64,000 bases of DNA from Methyloversatilis discipulorum (GCF_018780585.1 NZ_JADMJL010000027.1:62001-126000); one strand, 5' to 3'; shown: positions 21,220 through 31,446, counted from the stretch's first letter. Numbers and translations: made by a program. Notes: generated by a model from the letters alone, not told the origin.

Positions 21220-23141
21220 AACGCTGGGGCATTCGGCAACGCGTGCTGCTGGTCGCGCTGGCGCCGGTCGTCGTGTTCGGCATCGCGGCCGGCATTTGGA
21301 TGGTGCTGCACCGGCTGGCCGAACTTGAGAATGGTCTGGTCGAGCGCGGGCGCGCGACTGCGCGGCAAGTGGCGGCCACTGCCGACTACGGGGTGTTTTC
21401 CGGCAATACCGAGTCGCTGGTGTCGCTGATCGAAGCGGCGCGTCGCGAGCGCGACGTAAGCGGCATCATGGTTTCGAGTCGTGATGGCGACCTCGTGGTG
21501 TCCGGCGGCGAACTCAGTCCGGAAGCCTACGTGCCGGGCAGGCGCCCGGCGGGGCTTGCGCTGATCGAGCTCGAACATTCGTTGATGTTCGTCGAGCCGA
21601 TACTGCGCAGTGCGGTACTCGACAATCCGGACGTATTCGACGGTCTGAGCGAGATGCCGGCCGATCGGCAGCCGGTGGGCTGGGTGCTGGTCGAGGTGTC
21701 GCGCCAGCGCGTCGATGCGATGAAGGGTGATTTCATCGTCACGACGGCCATCGTCGTCGCCGCTGCGCTGCTGGCAGCGAGTGCGTTCGCGATGCGCATC
21801 AGCCAGACGGTGACCGGGCCGGTGCGCGAAGTGTCGCGCGCGGTGCGCCGCATCGGCGAGGGAGATCTTTCCGCGCGCGTTTCGGTATTTGGCGGAGGTT
21901 CGCTGCGCGTGCTGGCCGAAGGCGTGAATGGCATGGCCGAGCGCTTGCTGCGCGCACGCGACGAACTCGAGGCAAGGATTGCGGACGCCACCCGCCAGCT
22001 GCGCAGCCGCACCGACGAAGCGGAGCGCGCCAATCATGCGAAGTCGCGTTTCCTCGCCGCCGCCAGCCATGACCTGCGGCAGCCCATGCACGCGCTGGGA
22101 CTGTTCGTGGCCGAACTGGCCGAGCGCCTGCGTGGATCGGAGCACCGTACGCTGATCCGGCAGATCGAGGAATCGGTCGGCGCCATGGAAGATCTGCTCG
22201 ACGCCCTGCTGGACATGTCCAAGCTCGACGCCGGCGGCGTGACGGTGCGCCGGTCGGAATTTCCGCTGCAGCCCATGCTTGCCCGCATCGTCGAGGACTT
22301 TGCCGCCGATGCGCTGCAACGCGGCTTGCGGCTGAAGCTCCGGGCAACCGATCTGTGGGTCGAGTCGGACCCCTTGTTGCTCGAGCGCATCATGATCAAC
22401 CTGCTGTCGAACGCGGTGCGCTACACGCAGCGCGGCGGCGTACTGGTGGTCGTACGACGGCGCGGCGCCAGTGCGGTGATCGAGGTGCGCGACTCGGGGC
22501 CGGGTATTCCGCCCGAGGCGCACGACATGATTTTCGAGGAGTTCTATCAGCTGCAGAACCCGGCGCGGGCACGCGGGCAGGGCCTCGGCTTGGGTCTTGC
22601 CATCGTGCGCCGGCTGACCGGTCTGCTCGGGCACGACGTGGCCATCCGCTCGCGAGCGGGGCGCGGCTCGGTGTTCTCGATCGAAGTGCCGGTCGTTGCG
22701 GCGCCGGTCGGACGTCATCAGACGGGCGAACCGGAGCCGCTGCAGATGCCCCTGTCAGTGTTCGTCGTGGTGATCGATGACGACCCGGGGTCGCGCACCA
22801 GCATTGCCGGCCTGCTGGCATCCTGGGGGTGCGAAGTGCTCTGCTCGGCCAACCTCTCGGAAGCGCGCGACATGATGCGACAGCGCGACAAGGTGCCGTC
22901 GCTCATCCTGTGCGACTTCCGCCTGGCTGCCGTGGCCAGCGGTATCGACGTGCTCGACGCGCTGCTGGCCGAACAGAGCGGCGACATCGCGGCCGCGCTG
23001 GTGACCGGCGACACCGATCCGCAGGTTCGTCGCATGGCCGCCGCGCGTGGCTATCCAGTGCTGCACAAGCCGGTGCGTCCGGCCCGCCTGCGTGCGCTGG
23101 TACAGCAGGTCGTGCTCAGGCAGCAGAACCCGGTCGGCTGA
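21216..23141 (+). CDS. Hybrid sensor histidine kinase/response regulator
   Basis: 641-residue inner-membrane sensor. Helix 1 at about residues 10-31, periplasmic domain 32-172, helix 2 at 173-193, HAMP 194-248 (ending RLLRARDELEARI), HisKA with H285 in AAASHDLRQPMHALG, HATPase with LLSNAVRYT (N box), DSGPGIPPE (G1) and GQGLGLGLAI (G2). A C-terminal receiver domain carries D567 in LILCDFRL and the conserved Lys in LHKPV. No separate regulator gene is adjacent. It is translationally coupled to the preceding substrate-binding protein. Confidence 0.92.
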   Translation: MKRWGIRQRVLLVALAPVVVFGIAAGIWMVLHRLAELENGLVERGRATARQVAATADYGVFSGNTESLVSLIEAARRERDVSGIMVSSRDGDLVVSGGELSPEAYVPGRRPAGLALIELEHSLMFVEPILRSAVLDNPDVFDGLSEMPADRQPVGWVLVEVSRQRVDAMKGDFIVTTAIVVAAALLAASAFAMRISQTVTGPVREVSRAVRRIGEGDLSARVSVFGGGSLRVLAEGVNGMAERLLRARDELEARIADATRQLRSRTDEAERANHAKSRFLAAASHDLRQPMHALGLFVAELAERLRGSEHRTLIRQIEESVGAMEDLLDALLDMSKLDAGGVTVRRSEFPLQPMLARIVEDFAADALQRGLRLKLRATDLWVESDPLLLERIMINLLSNAVRYTQRGGVLVVVRRRGASAVIEVRDSGPGIPPEAHDMIFEEFYQLQNPARARGQGLGLGLAIVRRLTGLLGHDVAIRSRAGRGSVFSIEVPVVAAPVGRHQTGEPEPLQMPLSVFVVVIDDDPGSRTSIAGLLASWGCEVLCSANLSEARDMMRQRDKVPSLILCDFRLAAVASGIDVLDALLAEQSGDIAAALVTGDTDPQVRRMAAARGYPVLHKPVRPARLRALVQQVVLRQQNPVG

Positions 23142-23215
23142 GTAGCGGGCGGTCCTTGCGATAACTCCGGTACTTCGCTAACATCGCGGGTTTTCCTCGT
23201 TTCGAAGGAATCGTA

Positions 23216-23458
23216 ATGGTCGTTATTCGCCTCGCGCGTGGGGGTGCCAAGAAGCGCCCGTTCTTCAACATCATCGCCACCGACTCGCGCAATCGTCGCG
23301 ATGGTCGTTTCATCGAGCGCGTCGGTTACTACAACCCGGTCGCTCCTGAAGGCACCACCAGCCTGTCGGTCAACGCCGAACGTCTGGCCTACTGGCAGAG
23401 CGTCGGCGCCCAGCTGAGCCCGACGGTTGCCCGTCTGGTCAAGCAGCAGGCGGCCTGA
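23216..23458 (+). CDS. rpsP: 30S ribosomal protein S16
   Basis: 80-residue small-subunit protein; [20 protein letters not shown] is diagnostic, followed by [16 protein letters not shown]. First gene of the conserved rpsP-rimM-trmD-rplS operon, with GAAGGAATC as ribosome-binding site. Confidence 0.97.
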   Translation: MVVIRLARGGAKKRPFFNIIATDSRNRRDGRFIERVGYYNPVAPEGTTSLSVNAERLAYWQSVGAQLSPTVARLVKQQAA

Positions 23459-23478
23459 TCAAGCACGTTTCCGAAGCA

Positions 23479-24015
23479 ATGGTCGTACTGGGGCGCATTG
23501 CCGCTCCGTTCGGCGTGCAGGGCTGGTTGCATCTGCAGGCCTTTGGCGACGATCCGCAGTCCTGGAAGGTCATCGAGCGTTGGCTGGTCAGCGCCGATGC
23601 GGATGCCGCGCCTGAGCTCTGGCGCGAGCTCAAGCTCGATGGCTTCAAGCTGCAGGCCAAGGGGCCCATCGTCCGCTTCGAGGGCTGCAACGACCGGACC
23701 GCGGCGGAAATGCTGGTCGGCCTGTACGTTGCCGCTCAGCGCCACGATCTGCCGGATACGGAAGATGACGAGTACTACTGGGGCGATCTGATCGGCCTCG
23801 ACGTCGTCAATCAGTCAGGCGTGCGGCTCGGCCGTGTAGACCGGCTGCTGGAAACCGGTGCGAACGATGTGCTGGTCGTGGTCGATGACGCGGCCGGGGC
23901 AGAAAAGCCAGCAAAGCGGCCGGTAGAGCGCCTCATCCCCTTCGTTTCGGCGGTGGTGAAGGACGTGGACCGCGAAGCAGCGGTCGTGCGTGTCGAATGG
24001 GACGCGCAGTGGTAA
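23479..24015 (+). CDS. rimM: Ribosome maturation factor RimM
   Basis: 178-residue 16S rRNA processing factor that binds S19 in the 30S head. The RimM N-terminal barrel begins [19 protein letters not shown]; the PRC-barrel has [15 protein letters not shown] and [14 protein letters not shown]. Second gene of the operon; its end overlaps the start of trmD. Confidence 0.95.
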   Translation: MVVLGRIAAPFGVQGWLHLQAFGDDPQSWKVIERWLVSADADAAPELWRELKLDGFKLQAKGPIVRFEGCNDRTAAEMLVGLYVAAQRHDLPDTEDDEYYWGDLIGLDVVNQSGVRLGRVDRLLETGANDVLVVVDDAAGAEKPAKRPVERLIPFVSAVVKDVDREAAVVRVEWDAQW

Positions 24016-24728
24016 GTGGTGTGCAAGCGGGGCGGCCGGTCACCTTCGAGGTGATTTCGCTGTTCCCTGAAATGTTTTCAGCCATCGAACGCAGCGGCAT
24101 CACGCGGCGGGCGATGGAAAGATCGTTGTGGCAGGTCCGGCATACCAATCCGCGCGATTTCGCGACGGACGCGCACCGCACCGTTGACGACCGACCCTAC
24201 GGCGGTGGTCCGGGCATGGTGATGCTGGCTGAACCGTTGGCCCAGGCGATCGCAAGTTGCAAAGCGCGTCATCCGGCACCGGTCAAGGTCGTGCATTTCT
24301 CGCCGGCCGGTGAGCGCCTGACGCACCGGCGGGTGATGGATCTGGCGGCGGAACCGGCGTTGATACTGCTCTGCGGTCGGTACGAGGGCATGGATCAGCG
24401 GCTGATCGACCGCGACGTCGATCTGGAGCTGTCCTTGGGCGACTTCGTGCTGTCCGGTGGCGAGCTGCCGGCGATGGCGCTGATGGACGCGATCATCCGT
24501 CAGCTGCCGGGCGCGCTGAACGATGCAGCGTCCGCGGTCGAGGATTCCTTCGTCGGCGGGCTGCTCGATTGCCCGCACTACACCCGTCCCGAAGTCTGGG
24601 ACGGCAGGCCGGTGCCCGAGGTGTTGCTGTCCGGCGACCACGCGCGGATACGTCGCTGGCGCGCCGAGCAGGCGCTGGAACTGACACGCAGGCGTCGCCC
24701 GGATCTGCTGGCGCAGGAAGAGAAGTAG
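23997..24728 (+). CDS. trmD: tRNA (guanine37-N1)-methyltransferase
   Basis: SPOUT-class methyltransferase that makes m1G37 using S-adenosylmethionine. Core motifs: [41 protein letters not shown] and the knot [14 protein letters not shown]. The ATG at 23997 overlaps rimM by 19 bases; GTG codons at 24009 and 24021 are alternative starts and the conserved core begins only at about residue 16, so the exact start is unsure. Confidence 0.93.
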   Translation: MGRAVVSGVQAGRPVTFEVISLFPEMFSAIERSGITRRAMERSLWQVRHTNPRDFATDAHRTVDDRPYGGGPGMVMLAEPLAQAIASCKARHPAPVKVVHFSPAGERLTHRRVMDLAAEPALILLCGRYEGMDQRLIDRDVDLELSLGDFVLSGGELPAMALMDAIIRQLPGALNDAASAVEDSFVGGLLDCPHYTRPEVWDGRPVPEVLLSGDHARIRRWRAEQALELTRRRRPDLLAQEEK

Positions 24729-24837
24729 TTTTTTGCAGTACGCGGACGGCGGTCGTTACGCCGTTCCCTCAACAAACGCACGCATCACGGCAAACGTGCT
24801 CTGCGGCAAGGCAATGCCATAGACCAGGAGTCAAGAC

Positions 24838-25218
24838 ATGAATCTGATCCAGCAACTCGAGCAGGAAGAAATCGCCCGTCTGGGCAAGAACATCCCCGAC
24901 TTCGCGCCGGGCGACACCGTCATCGTCAACGTGAACGTGGTCGAAGGCGACCGCAAGCGTGTCCAGGCTTACGAAGGCGTCGTGATCGCCAAGCGTAACC
25001 GTGGCCTGAACTCGAACTTCATCGTCCGCAAGATTTCCAGCGGCGAAGGTGTCGAGCGTACCTTCCAGACCTACTCGCCGCTGATCGCGTCGATCGAAGT
25101 GAAGCGTCGTGGCGACGTGCGTCGCGCCAAGCTGTACTACCTGCGTGAGCGTTCGGGCAAGTCGGCGCGCATCAAGGAAAAGCTGGCCAAGCGCAGCGCG
25201 CCGAAGAGCGCAGCCTGA
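24838..25218 (+). CDS. rplS: 50S ribosomal protein L19
   Basis: 126 residues with the L19 signatures [19 protein letters not shown] and [19 protein letters not shown]. Last gene of the rpsP operon, 109 nt after trmD. The terminator at 25239-25264 follows. Confidence 0.97.
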   Translation: MNLIQQLEQEEIARLGKNIPDFAPGDTVIVNVNVVEGDRKRVQAYEGVVIAKRNRGLNSNFIVRKISSGEGVERTFQTYSPLIASIEVKRRGDVRRAKLYYLRERSGKSARIKEKLAKRSAPKSAA

Positions 25219-25238
25219 GATCCGGCTGGCAGCAATAG

Positions 25239-25264
25239 AAAAGGGACCGCGAGGTCCCTTTTTT
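25239..25264. terminator. Bidirectional terminator, rplS / folE2
   Basis: AAAAGGGACC-GCGA-GGTCCCTTTT hairpin with a T-run on both strands. It ends rplS on the plus strand and overlaps the folE2 stop codon on the minus strand. Confidence 0.9.
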
Positions 25265-26078
25265 ATTGCACGCGCGTCTGGCGCTTGTCGGCACTCACTT
25301 GTGCCCAGGCGGAGTGATTGTGGATGGACTCAAAGTTCTCCACTTCCAGCGTATAGGCGCGCACCCTTTCCTCGGTGTTCAGCCGGGCGGCGATGTCGCG
25401 CACCATGTCTTCGACGAATTTCGGATTTTCGTAGGCGCGCTCGGTCACGTACTTCTCGTCCGGACGCTTGAGCAGGCCGTACAGATCACAGGAGGCCTCC
25501 TGCTCGACGATGTCGATCAGGTCCTCGACCATCAAATTGCCTTCGATGACGGCTTCGATCGTCACGTGTGAGCGCTGATTGTGTGCGCCGTACTGCGAGA
25601 TTTTCTTCGAACAGGGGCACAGGCTGGTGACCGGTACCAGCACGCGCAGCGTGAAGGTATAGCCGCCGTCCGACCCGACACGGGCGGTGAAGCCGACCTC
25701 GTAATCGAGCACGCTCTGTACGCCCGATACCGGCGCCGACTTCCGGCGGAAGTAGGGAAAGCGCAGCGATATCTCGCCGCTGTCTGCTTCCAGACGATCG
25801 AGCATGGCACGGACCAGAGCCTCGAAGGCCGGGGGGGCGAGCGGGGTGTCCAGGCCATTCAGCAGTTCGACGAAGCGGGACATGTGCGTGCCCTTCAGAT
25901 GGGCAGGCAGGCTGACGAAGAGGCCGCAGTTGGCCACGGTGCCCTGTACCCAGCCATCGCGGCCACGCACGCTGATCGGGTGACGGATGCCGCGGATGCC
26001 GACTTTCTCGATCGGCAGCTCGCGCGGATCCAGCGTGTTCTGGACGTCGGGAATGGCGTGCGGATCGCGAGCATTCAT
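25263..26078 (-). CDS. folE2: GTP cyclohydrolase FolE2 (type IB)
   Basis: Makes 7,8-dihydroneopterin triphosphate from GTP for tetrahydrofolate. 271 residues of the COG1469 family: [19 protein letters not shown], the [15 protein letters not shown] strand, and [19 protein letters not shown], which carries the metal Cys. The C-terminal NHSAWAQV is also characteristic. FolE2 is the metal-flexible alternative to FolE. No zinc-type Zur box is visible upstream, but an inverted repeat is (26097-26121). Confidence 0.95.
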   Translation of the reverse strand: MNARDPHAIPDVQNTLDPRELPIEKVGIRGIRHPISVRGRDGWVQGTVANCGLFVSLPAHLKGTHMSRFVELLNGLDTPLAPPAFEALVRAMLDRLEADSGEISLRFPYFRRKSAPVSGVQSVLDYEVGFTARVGSDGGYTFTLRVLVPVTSLCPCSKKISQYGAHNQRSHVTIEAVIEGNLMVEDLIDIVEQEASCDLYGLLKRPDEKYVTERAYENPKFVEDMVRDIAARLNTEERVRAYTLEVENFESIHNHSAWAQVSADKRQTRVQ

Positions 26079-26096
26079 GCTGAACCCCTGGTTTCT

Positions 26097-26121
26097 CTAC
26101 ATGATCATTTGTTGCATGTAG
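26097..26121. promoter_or_regulatory. Inverted repeat upstream of folE2
   Basis: CTACATG and CATGTAG arms separated by 11 nt, 19 nt before the folE2 start. Placed where an operator or a leader hairpin would act. It does not match the Zur consensus I know. Confidence 0.5.
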
Positions 26122-26161
26122 ATTAACATCGGGTTCTGCCCTACTCAAGCTGCGACGCACG

Positions 26162-26188
26162 AAAAAAAGCCCGGCAGTGCCGGGCTTT
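26162..26188 (-). terminator. Terminator after dxs
   Basis: Ten-base stem AAAGCCCGGC / GCCGGGCTTT with an AGT loop; on the minus strand a run of seven T follows. Lies 23 nt past the dxs stop. Confidence 0.88.
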
Positions 26189-26210
26189 CATCTTCGCCGA
26201 GGCCGGGCGT

Positions 26211-28097
26211 TCAGCGCGGGAGCGCCTGTAGTGCAGCGGTCAGCTGGGCGCGCACGCCAGCTGCGTCGAGCCCGACTTCCGCGTAGAGCAATGCCGGATC
26301 CCCGTGATCGACGAAGCGATCGGGCAAGCCGATGCGCAGCACGCGACAGGACAGGCCGGCGTTGTGGATCACCCGCTCGACCTCCGCGCCGGCGCCACCG
26401 ATCAGCGCGTTTTCCTCCAGCGTGACGATGAGCCGGTGCTTCTGCGCGAGCTGGATCACCAGGGCTTCGTCCAGTGGCTTGGCAAAGCGCATATTGGCAA
26501 CACTGGCGTCGAACTCGTCGGCAACCGCAAGCGCCGGCGTCAGCATGGCGCCGAAGGCGAGCAGGGCGGCATCACCCTCGCCGGTGCGCCGAAGTTCGCC
26601 GCGACCGATCGGCAATGCGGTCATCGTGTCCTGTGGTACCACGCCGGGGCCGCTGCCGCGCGGGTAACGCACGGCAGTGGGCCCCTTGTGCATGTACGCG
26701 GTGTAGAGCATCTGCCGGCATTCGTTCTCGTCGCTCGGCGTCATCACGACGAGATTGGGCAGACAGAGCAGATAGGACAGGTCGAAGGCGCCGTGGTGGG
26801 TGGCGCCGTCGGCACCGACCAGACCGGCGCGGTCCAGCGCCATCATGACCGGCAGGTTCTGCAGGCAGATGTCGTGGATGAGCTGGTCGTAGGCGCGCTG
26901 CAGGAAGGTCGAATAGATCGCGACCACCGGCTTGATGCCTTCGCAGGCAAGTCCGGCGGCAAAGGTGAGCGCGTGCTGCTCGGCGATGCCCACGTCGAAA
27001 TAGCGCTGCGGGTACTCGGCGGCGTAGCGCACCATGCCCGAGCCTTCACGCATCGCCGGCGTGATCGCCATCAGCTTGTCGCAGCGGGCGGCCATGTCGC
27101 ACAGCCAGTCGCCGAACACCTGAGTGTAGGTCGGCTTGCCGCCACTCTTGCCGGTCTGGATGCCGGCATGGTGATCGAACTTGCCGACGCCGTGATAGAG
27201 GATGGGGTCGGCCTCGGCCAGCTTGTAGCCGTATCCCTTCTTCGTGATCACGTGCAGGAACTTCGGGCCCGGCAGTTCGCGCAGGTTCTCCAGCGTCGGG
27301 ATCAGCGCGTCGAGGTCGTGGCCGTCGATCGGGCCGTAGTAATGGAAGCCGAATTCCTCGAACAGCGTGCCCGGCGTGATCATGCCCTTCACGTGTTCTT
27401 CCGCGCGCTTGGCGAACTCGCGCAGCGACGGCGCGATCTCGAGCACCTTGGCGCCGGCGCGACGGGCGGCGTTGTAGGTGTGGCCGGACAGCAGGCGGGT
27501 GAGGTACTTGTTCAGTGCGCCGACGGGCGGCGAGATCGACATGTCATTGTCGTTGAGGATGACCAGCAGGTCGGCGTCCTCGACGCCTGCGTTGTTCAGC
27601 GCCTCGAACGCCATGCCGGCAGTCATCGCGCCGTCACCGATCACCGCGATACTGTGCCGCTTCTGCCCCAGGGCGCGGGCGGCGATGGCCATGCCCAGCG
27701 CGGCGGAGATCGAGGTCGACGAATGCGCCGTGCCGAAGGTGTCGTAGGTGCTTTCGCAGCGGCGCGGAAAGCCACTCACGCCCTTGTATTGACGCAGCGT
27801 CGCCATGCCTTCCCGACGACCGGTGAGTATCTTGTGCGCGTAGGTCTGATGACCGACGTCCCAGACGATGCGGTCGTCGGGTGTGTTGTAGACGTGGTGC
27901 AGCGCCACCGTCAGCTCCACCGTGCCGAGATTGGACGACAGGTGTCCACCGGTGCGCGATACCGATTCGACCAGAAAGGCGCGCAGTTCGGTGGCGAGCT
28001 GGGAAAGCCGTCGGCTGTCGAGTTTGCGGACGTCGGCCGGCGAATCGATCGTTTCCAGCAGCGGGTAGGCGCTCATCGTGTGCAGGGATCTGTCCAT
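26211..28097 (-). CDS. dxs: 1-deoxy-D-xylulose-5-phosphate synthase
   Basis: Thiamine-diphosphate enzyme condensing pyruvate and glyceraldehyde 3-phosphate, entry to the MEP isoprenoid pathway. 628 residues. Motifs: [36 protein letters not shown], the TPP/Mg site [18 protein letters not shown] ... LNDNDMSIS, and the transketolase domain with [15 protein letters not shown]. Starts one base after the ispA stop. Confidence 0.97.
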   Translation of the reverse strand: MDRSLHTMSAYPLLETIDSPADVRKLDSRRLSQLATELRAFLVESVSRTGGHLSSNLGTVELTVALHHVYNTPDDRIVWDVGHQTYAHKILTGRREGMATLRQYKGVSGFPRRCESTYDTFGTAHSSTSISAALGMAIAARALGQKRHSIAVIGDGAMTAGMAFEALNNAGVEDADLLVILNDNDMSISPPVGALNKYLTRLLSGHTYNAARRAGAKVLEIAPSLREFAKRAEEHVKGMITPGTLFEEFGFHYYGPIDGHDLDALIPTLENLRELPGPKFLHVITKKGYGYKLAEADPILYHGVGKFDHHAGIQTGKSGGKPTYTQVFGDWLCDMAARCDKLMAITPAMREGSGMVRYAAEYPQRYFDVGIAEQHALTFAAGLACEGIKPVVAIYSTFLQRAYDQLIHDICLQNLPVMMALDRAGLVGADGATHHGAFDLSYLLCLPNLVVMTPSDENECRQMLYTAYMHKGPTAVRYPRGSGPGVVPQDTMTALPIGRGELRRTGEGDAALLAFGAMLTPALAVADEFDASVANMRFAKPLDEALVIQLAQKHRLIVTLEENALIGGAGAEVERVIHNAGLSCRVLRIGLPDRFVDHGDPALLYAEVGLDAAGVRAQLTAALQALPR

Positions 28098-28098
28098 A

Positions 28099-28995
28099 TC
28101 AGTGTTTCCTCGTCAGCACGAAATCCGCCAGTTCGCGCAGGCGACGCGCCTCGTCCCCGAAGGGTGAAAGGCTGTCGATCGCTTCGGCGTGCAGCTCGCG
28201 CGCGCGCTCCCGTGCGCGCGCAAGTCCCAGCGTGCTGACGTAGGTCGGCTTGTTCGCGGCGGCGTCCTTGCCGGCGGTCTTGCCGAGTGCCTCGGTACTG
28301 GCCTCGCAGTCGAGCACGTCGTCGACCACCTGGAAAAGAAGGCCGACAGTACCTGCATAGTGGTCCAGTCGCGCCTGTGCGTCTACGTCCAGTTGTCCGC
28401 AGGCGGCTCCGAGGCGGACCGCGCAGCGGATCAGGGCGCCGGTCTTGTGGATGTGCATGAACTCGAGTTCGGCCACGCCAAGCGCGATACCGACCGAAGC
28501 CAGGTCGATCGCCTGCCCGCCGGCCATGCCGCGCGACCCCGACGCGATGGCGAGCTGGCTGACCATCCTGACGCGGGTGTCGGCGGCGACGTCGCAATGT
28601 TCGGACAACAGCAAGAAAGCGAGTGACTGCAGGCTGTCGCCCACCAGCAGCGCGGTGGCGTCGTCGTACTGCACGTGCACGGTAGGCTTGCCGCGGCGCA
28701 GCACGTCGTCGTCCATGCAGGGCATGTCGTCGTGTACCAGCGAATAGGCGTGTATCAGTTCGACCGCACAGGCGGCGGCATCGAGTGCCGCGCTCGAGGC
28801 GCCCGACAGCGCACCGGCGGCGTGACAGAGCAGCGGACGCACGCGCTTGCCGCCGCCAAGGACTGCGTAGCGCATTGCATCGTGCAGTCGTGACGGCGCT
28901 ACCGCCGCGGCGGGCAGGAAGCGGTCGAGTGCGGTTTCAGTGCGCGTCTGGACGGCAGCGACCCAGTCGGCGAAAGAGGGTACGGCGTCAGTCAT
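28099..28995 (-). CDS. ispA: Polyprenyl (farnesyl) diphosphate synthase
   Basis: Trans-prenyl transferase making farnesyl diphosphate from IPP and DMAPP. 298 residues. First aspartate-rich motif DDMPCMDDD and second [15 protein letters not shown] before the first binds diphosphate. The ATG at 28995 ([11 protein letters not shown]) is chosen; a longer reading runs back through xseB in the wrong frame. It overlaps xseB by eight bases and is followed by dxs. Confidence 0.95.
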   Translation of the reverse strand: MTDAVPSFADWVAAVQTRTETALDRFLPAAAVAPSRLHDAMRYAVLGGGKRVRPLLCHAAGALSGASSAALDAAACAVELIHAYSLVHDDMPCMDDDVLRRGKPTVHVQYDDATALLVGDSLQSLAFLLLSEHCDVAADTRVRMVSQLAIASGSRGMAGGQAIDLASVGIALGVAELEFMHIHKTGALIRCAVRLGAACGQLDVDAQARLDHYAGTVGLLFQVVDDVLDCEASTEALGKTAGKDAAANKPTYVSTLGLARARERARELHAEAIDSLSPFGDEARRLRELADFVLTRKH

Positions 28996-29257
28996 GATCG
29001 CCATCGCCAACCGGCAGGTCGCGCAGCAGACCGTCCTCCAGCATCTGCACCTTCTGTTCGGCCGCGCTGAGCGCGGTCTGACAATGGCGCACCAGTTCGA
29101 CGCCGCGCTGGTAGCGTTCGAGCGCACCGTCCAGCGGCAGCTTGCCGTCCTCCATCGCACGCACGATGGCTTCGAGTTCTTCGATCGCCTGCTCGAAGCT
29201 GGCGGGTGCGGAAGCCGCTTCTGCTTTTCTGGTCATGCTGATTGGGGCGTCGGGCAA
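28988..29257 (-). CDS. xseB: Exodeoxyribonuclease VII small subunit
   Basis: 89 residues; the core ASFEQAIEELEAIVRAMEDG followed by LPLDGALERYQRGVELVRHC is diagnostic. A second ATG at 29236 may be the real start. Forms the single-strand exonuclease with XseA, which is not in the window. Head of the xseB-ispA-dxs unit, a common proteobacterial arrangement. Confidence 0.95.
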   Translation of the reverse strand: MPDAPISMTRKAEAASAPASFEQAIEELEAIVRAMEDGKLPLDGALERYQRGVELVRHCQTALSAAEQKVQMLEDGLLRDLPVGDGDHD

Positions 29258-29301
29258 ACTCTGAAAAATAGCTGATCCACATCAGCCGGTCAAACGCGCA
29301 A

Positions 29302-29312
29302 GTGGTTATACT
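29302..29312 (+). promoter_or_regulatory. Possible -10 element for the Rieske gene
   Basis: Sequence GTGGTTATACT contains TATACT with an extended -10 TGG. No convincing -35 lies 16-18 nt upstream, so the call is tentative. Confidence 0.35.
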
Positions 29313-29426
29313 GCCCGGCTTTGTCACGCGTTTGCGTGCATCGTCCGTGGTCGCATGAATCCCTGCGCCGCGGGGTCCGCGATGGCAGGCACGCGGTTTT
29401 CCAACTTTGACTTCGGGGGTTGGGGA

Positions 29427-30530
29427 ATGTCCGATATACAGTCCATTACCCGTCTTGAACCGGCGCAATCGCAGTTTCCGGTTTCCTGGTACTTCGATCA
29501 GCCGTTGTTCGAACTCGAGAAGCGCGTGCTTTTCGACAACGGACCGGGCTATGTGGGCCATGAGTTGATGGTGCCGAACGTCGGCGACTATCACACCCTC
29601 GGCTGGGCCGACGATGCGCTGATGCTGGTGCGCAACGAGGCCGGCATCGAACTGCTGTCCAATGTGTGCCGCCATCGTCAGGCCCTGATGATGAAGGGGC
29701 GCGGCAACACGCCAAACATCGTCTGCCCGGTGCACCGCTGGACTTACGACACGCGCGGCGAACTGCTGGGCGCGCCACACTTCCCGAACACGCCCTGCCT
29801 GAACCTGAAGCGCGAGCCGCTGCAGAACTGGAAGGGACTGCTGTTCTCCGGAAAGCGCGACATCGCCGCCGATCTGGCCGGCATGGAGGTCGCTCCCGCG
29901 CTCGACTTCTCGGGCTACATGCTCGACCACGTCGAGATGCACCAGTGCAACTACAACTGGAAAACCTTCATAGAGGTCTATCTCGAGGACTACCACGTCG
30001 AGCCCTTCCACCCGGGGCTGGGCAAGTTCGTCACCTGCGAGGACCTGAGCTGGCAGTTCGCGCGCGACTATTCGGTGCAGCGCGTCGGCGTGAACAACCG
30101 TCTGGCGCGTCCTGGCACGCCGGCCTACGAGCGCTGGCACCGCGCGGTGCTCGACTTCTACCGGGGCGAAGTGCCGCCGCACGGTGCGATCTGGCTGACC
30201 TACTACCCGAACATCATGGTCGAGTGGTATCCGCACGTGCTCGTCGTGAGCACCCTGTATCCGCAGTCGGTCGATCGCACGATGAATGTGGTCGAGTTCT
30301 ACTACCCGGAAGAGATCGTGCTGTTCGAGCGCGAATTCATCGAAGCCGAGCGCGCGGCCTATATGGAAACGGCGCGCGAGGACGACGAGATCGGCGAGCG
30401 CATGGACGCTGGCCGGCGCGCGCTGATGAAGCAGGGCCGTTCCGAGGTCGGCCCCTACCAGTCGCCGATGGAAGACGGCATGCAGCACTTCCACGAGTGG
30501 TACCGGCGCGAAATGGTGGACTATCTTTGA
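29427..30530 (+). CDS. Rieske non-heme iron oxygenase, alpha-subunit type
   Basis: 367-residue oxygenase. Rieske [2Fe-2S] ligands are C81-R-H83 and C100-P-V-H103; the mononuclear iron site is EDYHVEPFH with H190 and H195. Start at 29427 (MSDIQS) with GGGG just upstream. No reductase, ferredoxin or beta-subunit gene is adjacent, so electron donor and substrate are unknown. It is divergent from xseB-ispA-dxs, and the same neighbourhood is familiar from other betaproteobacteria, which may mean an isoprenoid- or lipid-linked substrate (inference). Terminator at 30555. Confidence 0.88.
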   Translation: MSDIQSITRLEPAQSQFPVSWYFDQPLFELEKRVLFDNGPGYVGHELMVPNVGDYHTLGWADDALMLVRNEAGIELLSNVCRHRQALMMKGRGNTPNIVCPVHRWTYDTRGELLGAPHFPNTPCLNLKREPLQNWKGLLFSGKRDIAADLAGMEVAPALDFSGYMLDHVEMHQCNYNWKTFIEVYLEDYHVEPFHPGLGKFVTCEDLSWQFARDYSVQRVGVNNRLARPGTPAYERWHRAVLDFYRGEVPPHGAIWLTYYPNIMVEWYPHVLVVSTLYPQSVDRTMNVVEFYYPEEIVLFEREFIEAERAAYMETAREDDEIGERMDAGRRALMKQGRSEVGPYQSPMEDGMQHFHEWYRREMVDYL

Positions 30531-30554
30531 GCGCAGCACGGTACAGCGGGCGTG

Positions 30555-30579
30555 ACGGGGCACTTCGGTGCCCCGTTTT
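30555..30579 (+). terminator. Terminator after the Rieske oxygenase gene
   Basis: CGGGGCAC-TTCG-GTGCCCCG with a TTCG tetraloop and a TTTT tail. It lies between the Rieske gene and the EamA gene and rules out a start at 30568 for the latter. Confidence 0.9.
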
Positions 30580-30597
30580 CTTGCCGGAGCAGGCGTC

Positions 30598-31446
30598 GTG
30601 AAGTCCTTGTGGATGGTGGCGGCCAGCCTGCTGTTCGCGTCCATGGGCGTTTGCGTGAAGCTGGCCAGCGAGGCGCTGCCCGCCTCCGAGATCGCTTTCT
30701 ACCGTGCCTTCATTTCCTTGGCGCTGATCGCTGCCGTCATGCGCCTGCGCGGCGCGTCGTTCGCAACGCCGCACGCGGCAATGCATCTGAAACGCGGCGT
30801 GTCGGGGGCCATTTCGCTCATTCTCTATTTCCAGGCGATCGCGCTGCTGCCCTTGCCCACGGCCGTGACCCTGAACTACACCTCGCCGCTGTTCATGGCG
30901 GCCTGGCTGGGCTTCACCGTCAGTGGAGAGTTGTCGAAGCCGGTCGCGCTGGCGCTGGTGACCGGCTTTGCCGGCGTCGTTCTGGTCCTGCAGCCGACGC
31001 TGGACAGCGAGCAGTGGGTCGGCGGCCTGTGCGGCCTCGCTTCGGGGATGATCGCGACGATGGCTTATCTGAGCGTACGCGACCTCGGTCAGCTGGGTGA
31101 GCCGGAATGGCGCACCGTCCTGTACTTCTCGCTCTGCTCCTCGGTGTTCGGCGCCGTGTGGGCGCTGATCGACGGCGGCTTTCACCTGCCGGATCAGCGC
31201 ACCTGTGCGCTGCTGCTGGGCGTCGGCGTGTTCGGCGCCGCAGCCCAGCTCTGCATGACCACGGCGTACAAGGGCGGGCGCACGCTGGTGTCGGCCAGTC
31301 TGGCCTACACCACGGTGGCCTTCTCCACGCTTTACGGCGTGCTGCTGTGGAACGATGTGCCGTCCGCTGCGGTCTGGCTGGGCATGGTGCTGATTGTCGC
31401 AAGCGGCGTGCTGGCGATGCTCAATCCGCCGCCGGCGAAGCTATAG
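30598..31446 (+). CDS. EamA/DMT-family transporter
   Basis: 282-residue membrane protein with about ten helices in two EamA repeats (SLWMVAASLLFASMGVCVK at the start; CALLLGVGVFGAAAQLCMTT in the second). The GTG at 30598 has GGAGCAGG just before it; the upstream in-frame GTG lies inside the terminator stem. Exports or imports an unknown small metabolite. Confidence 0.88.
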   Translation: MKSLWMVAASLLFASMGVCVKLASEALPASEIAFYRAFISLALIAAVMRLRGASFATPHAAMHLKRGVSGAISLILYFQAIALLPLPTAVTLNYTSPLFMAAWLGFTVSGELSKPVALALVTGFAGVVLVLQPTLDSEQWVGGLCGLASGMIATMAYLSVRDLGQLGEPEWRTVLYFSLCSSVFGAVWALIDGGFHLPDQRTCALLLGVGVFGAAAQLCMTTAYKGGRTLVSASLAYTTVAFSTLYGVLLWNDVPSAAVWLGMVLIVASGVLAMLNPPPAKL

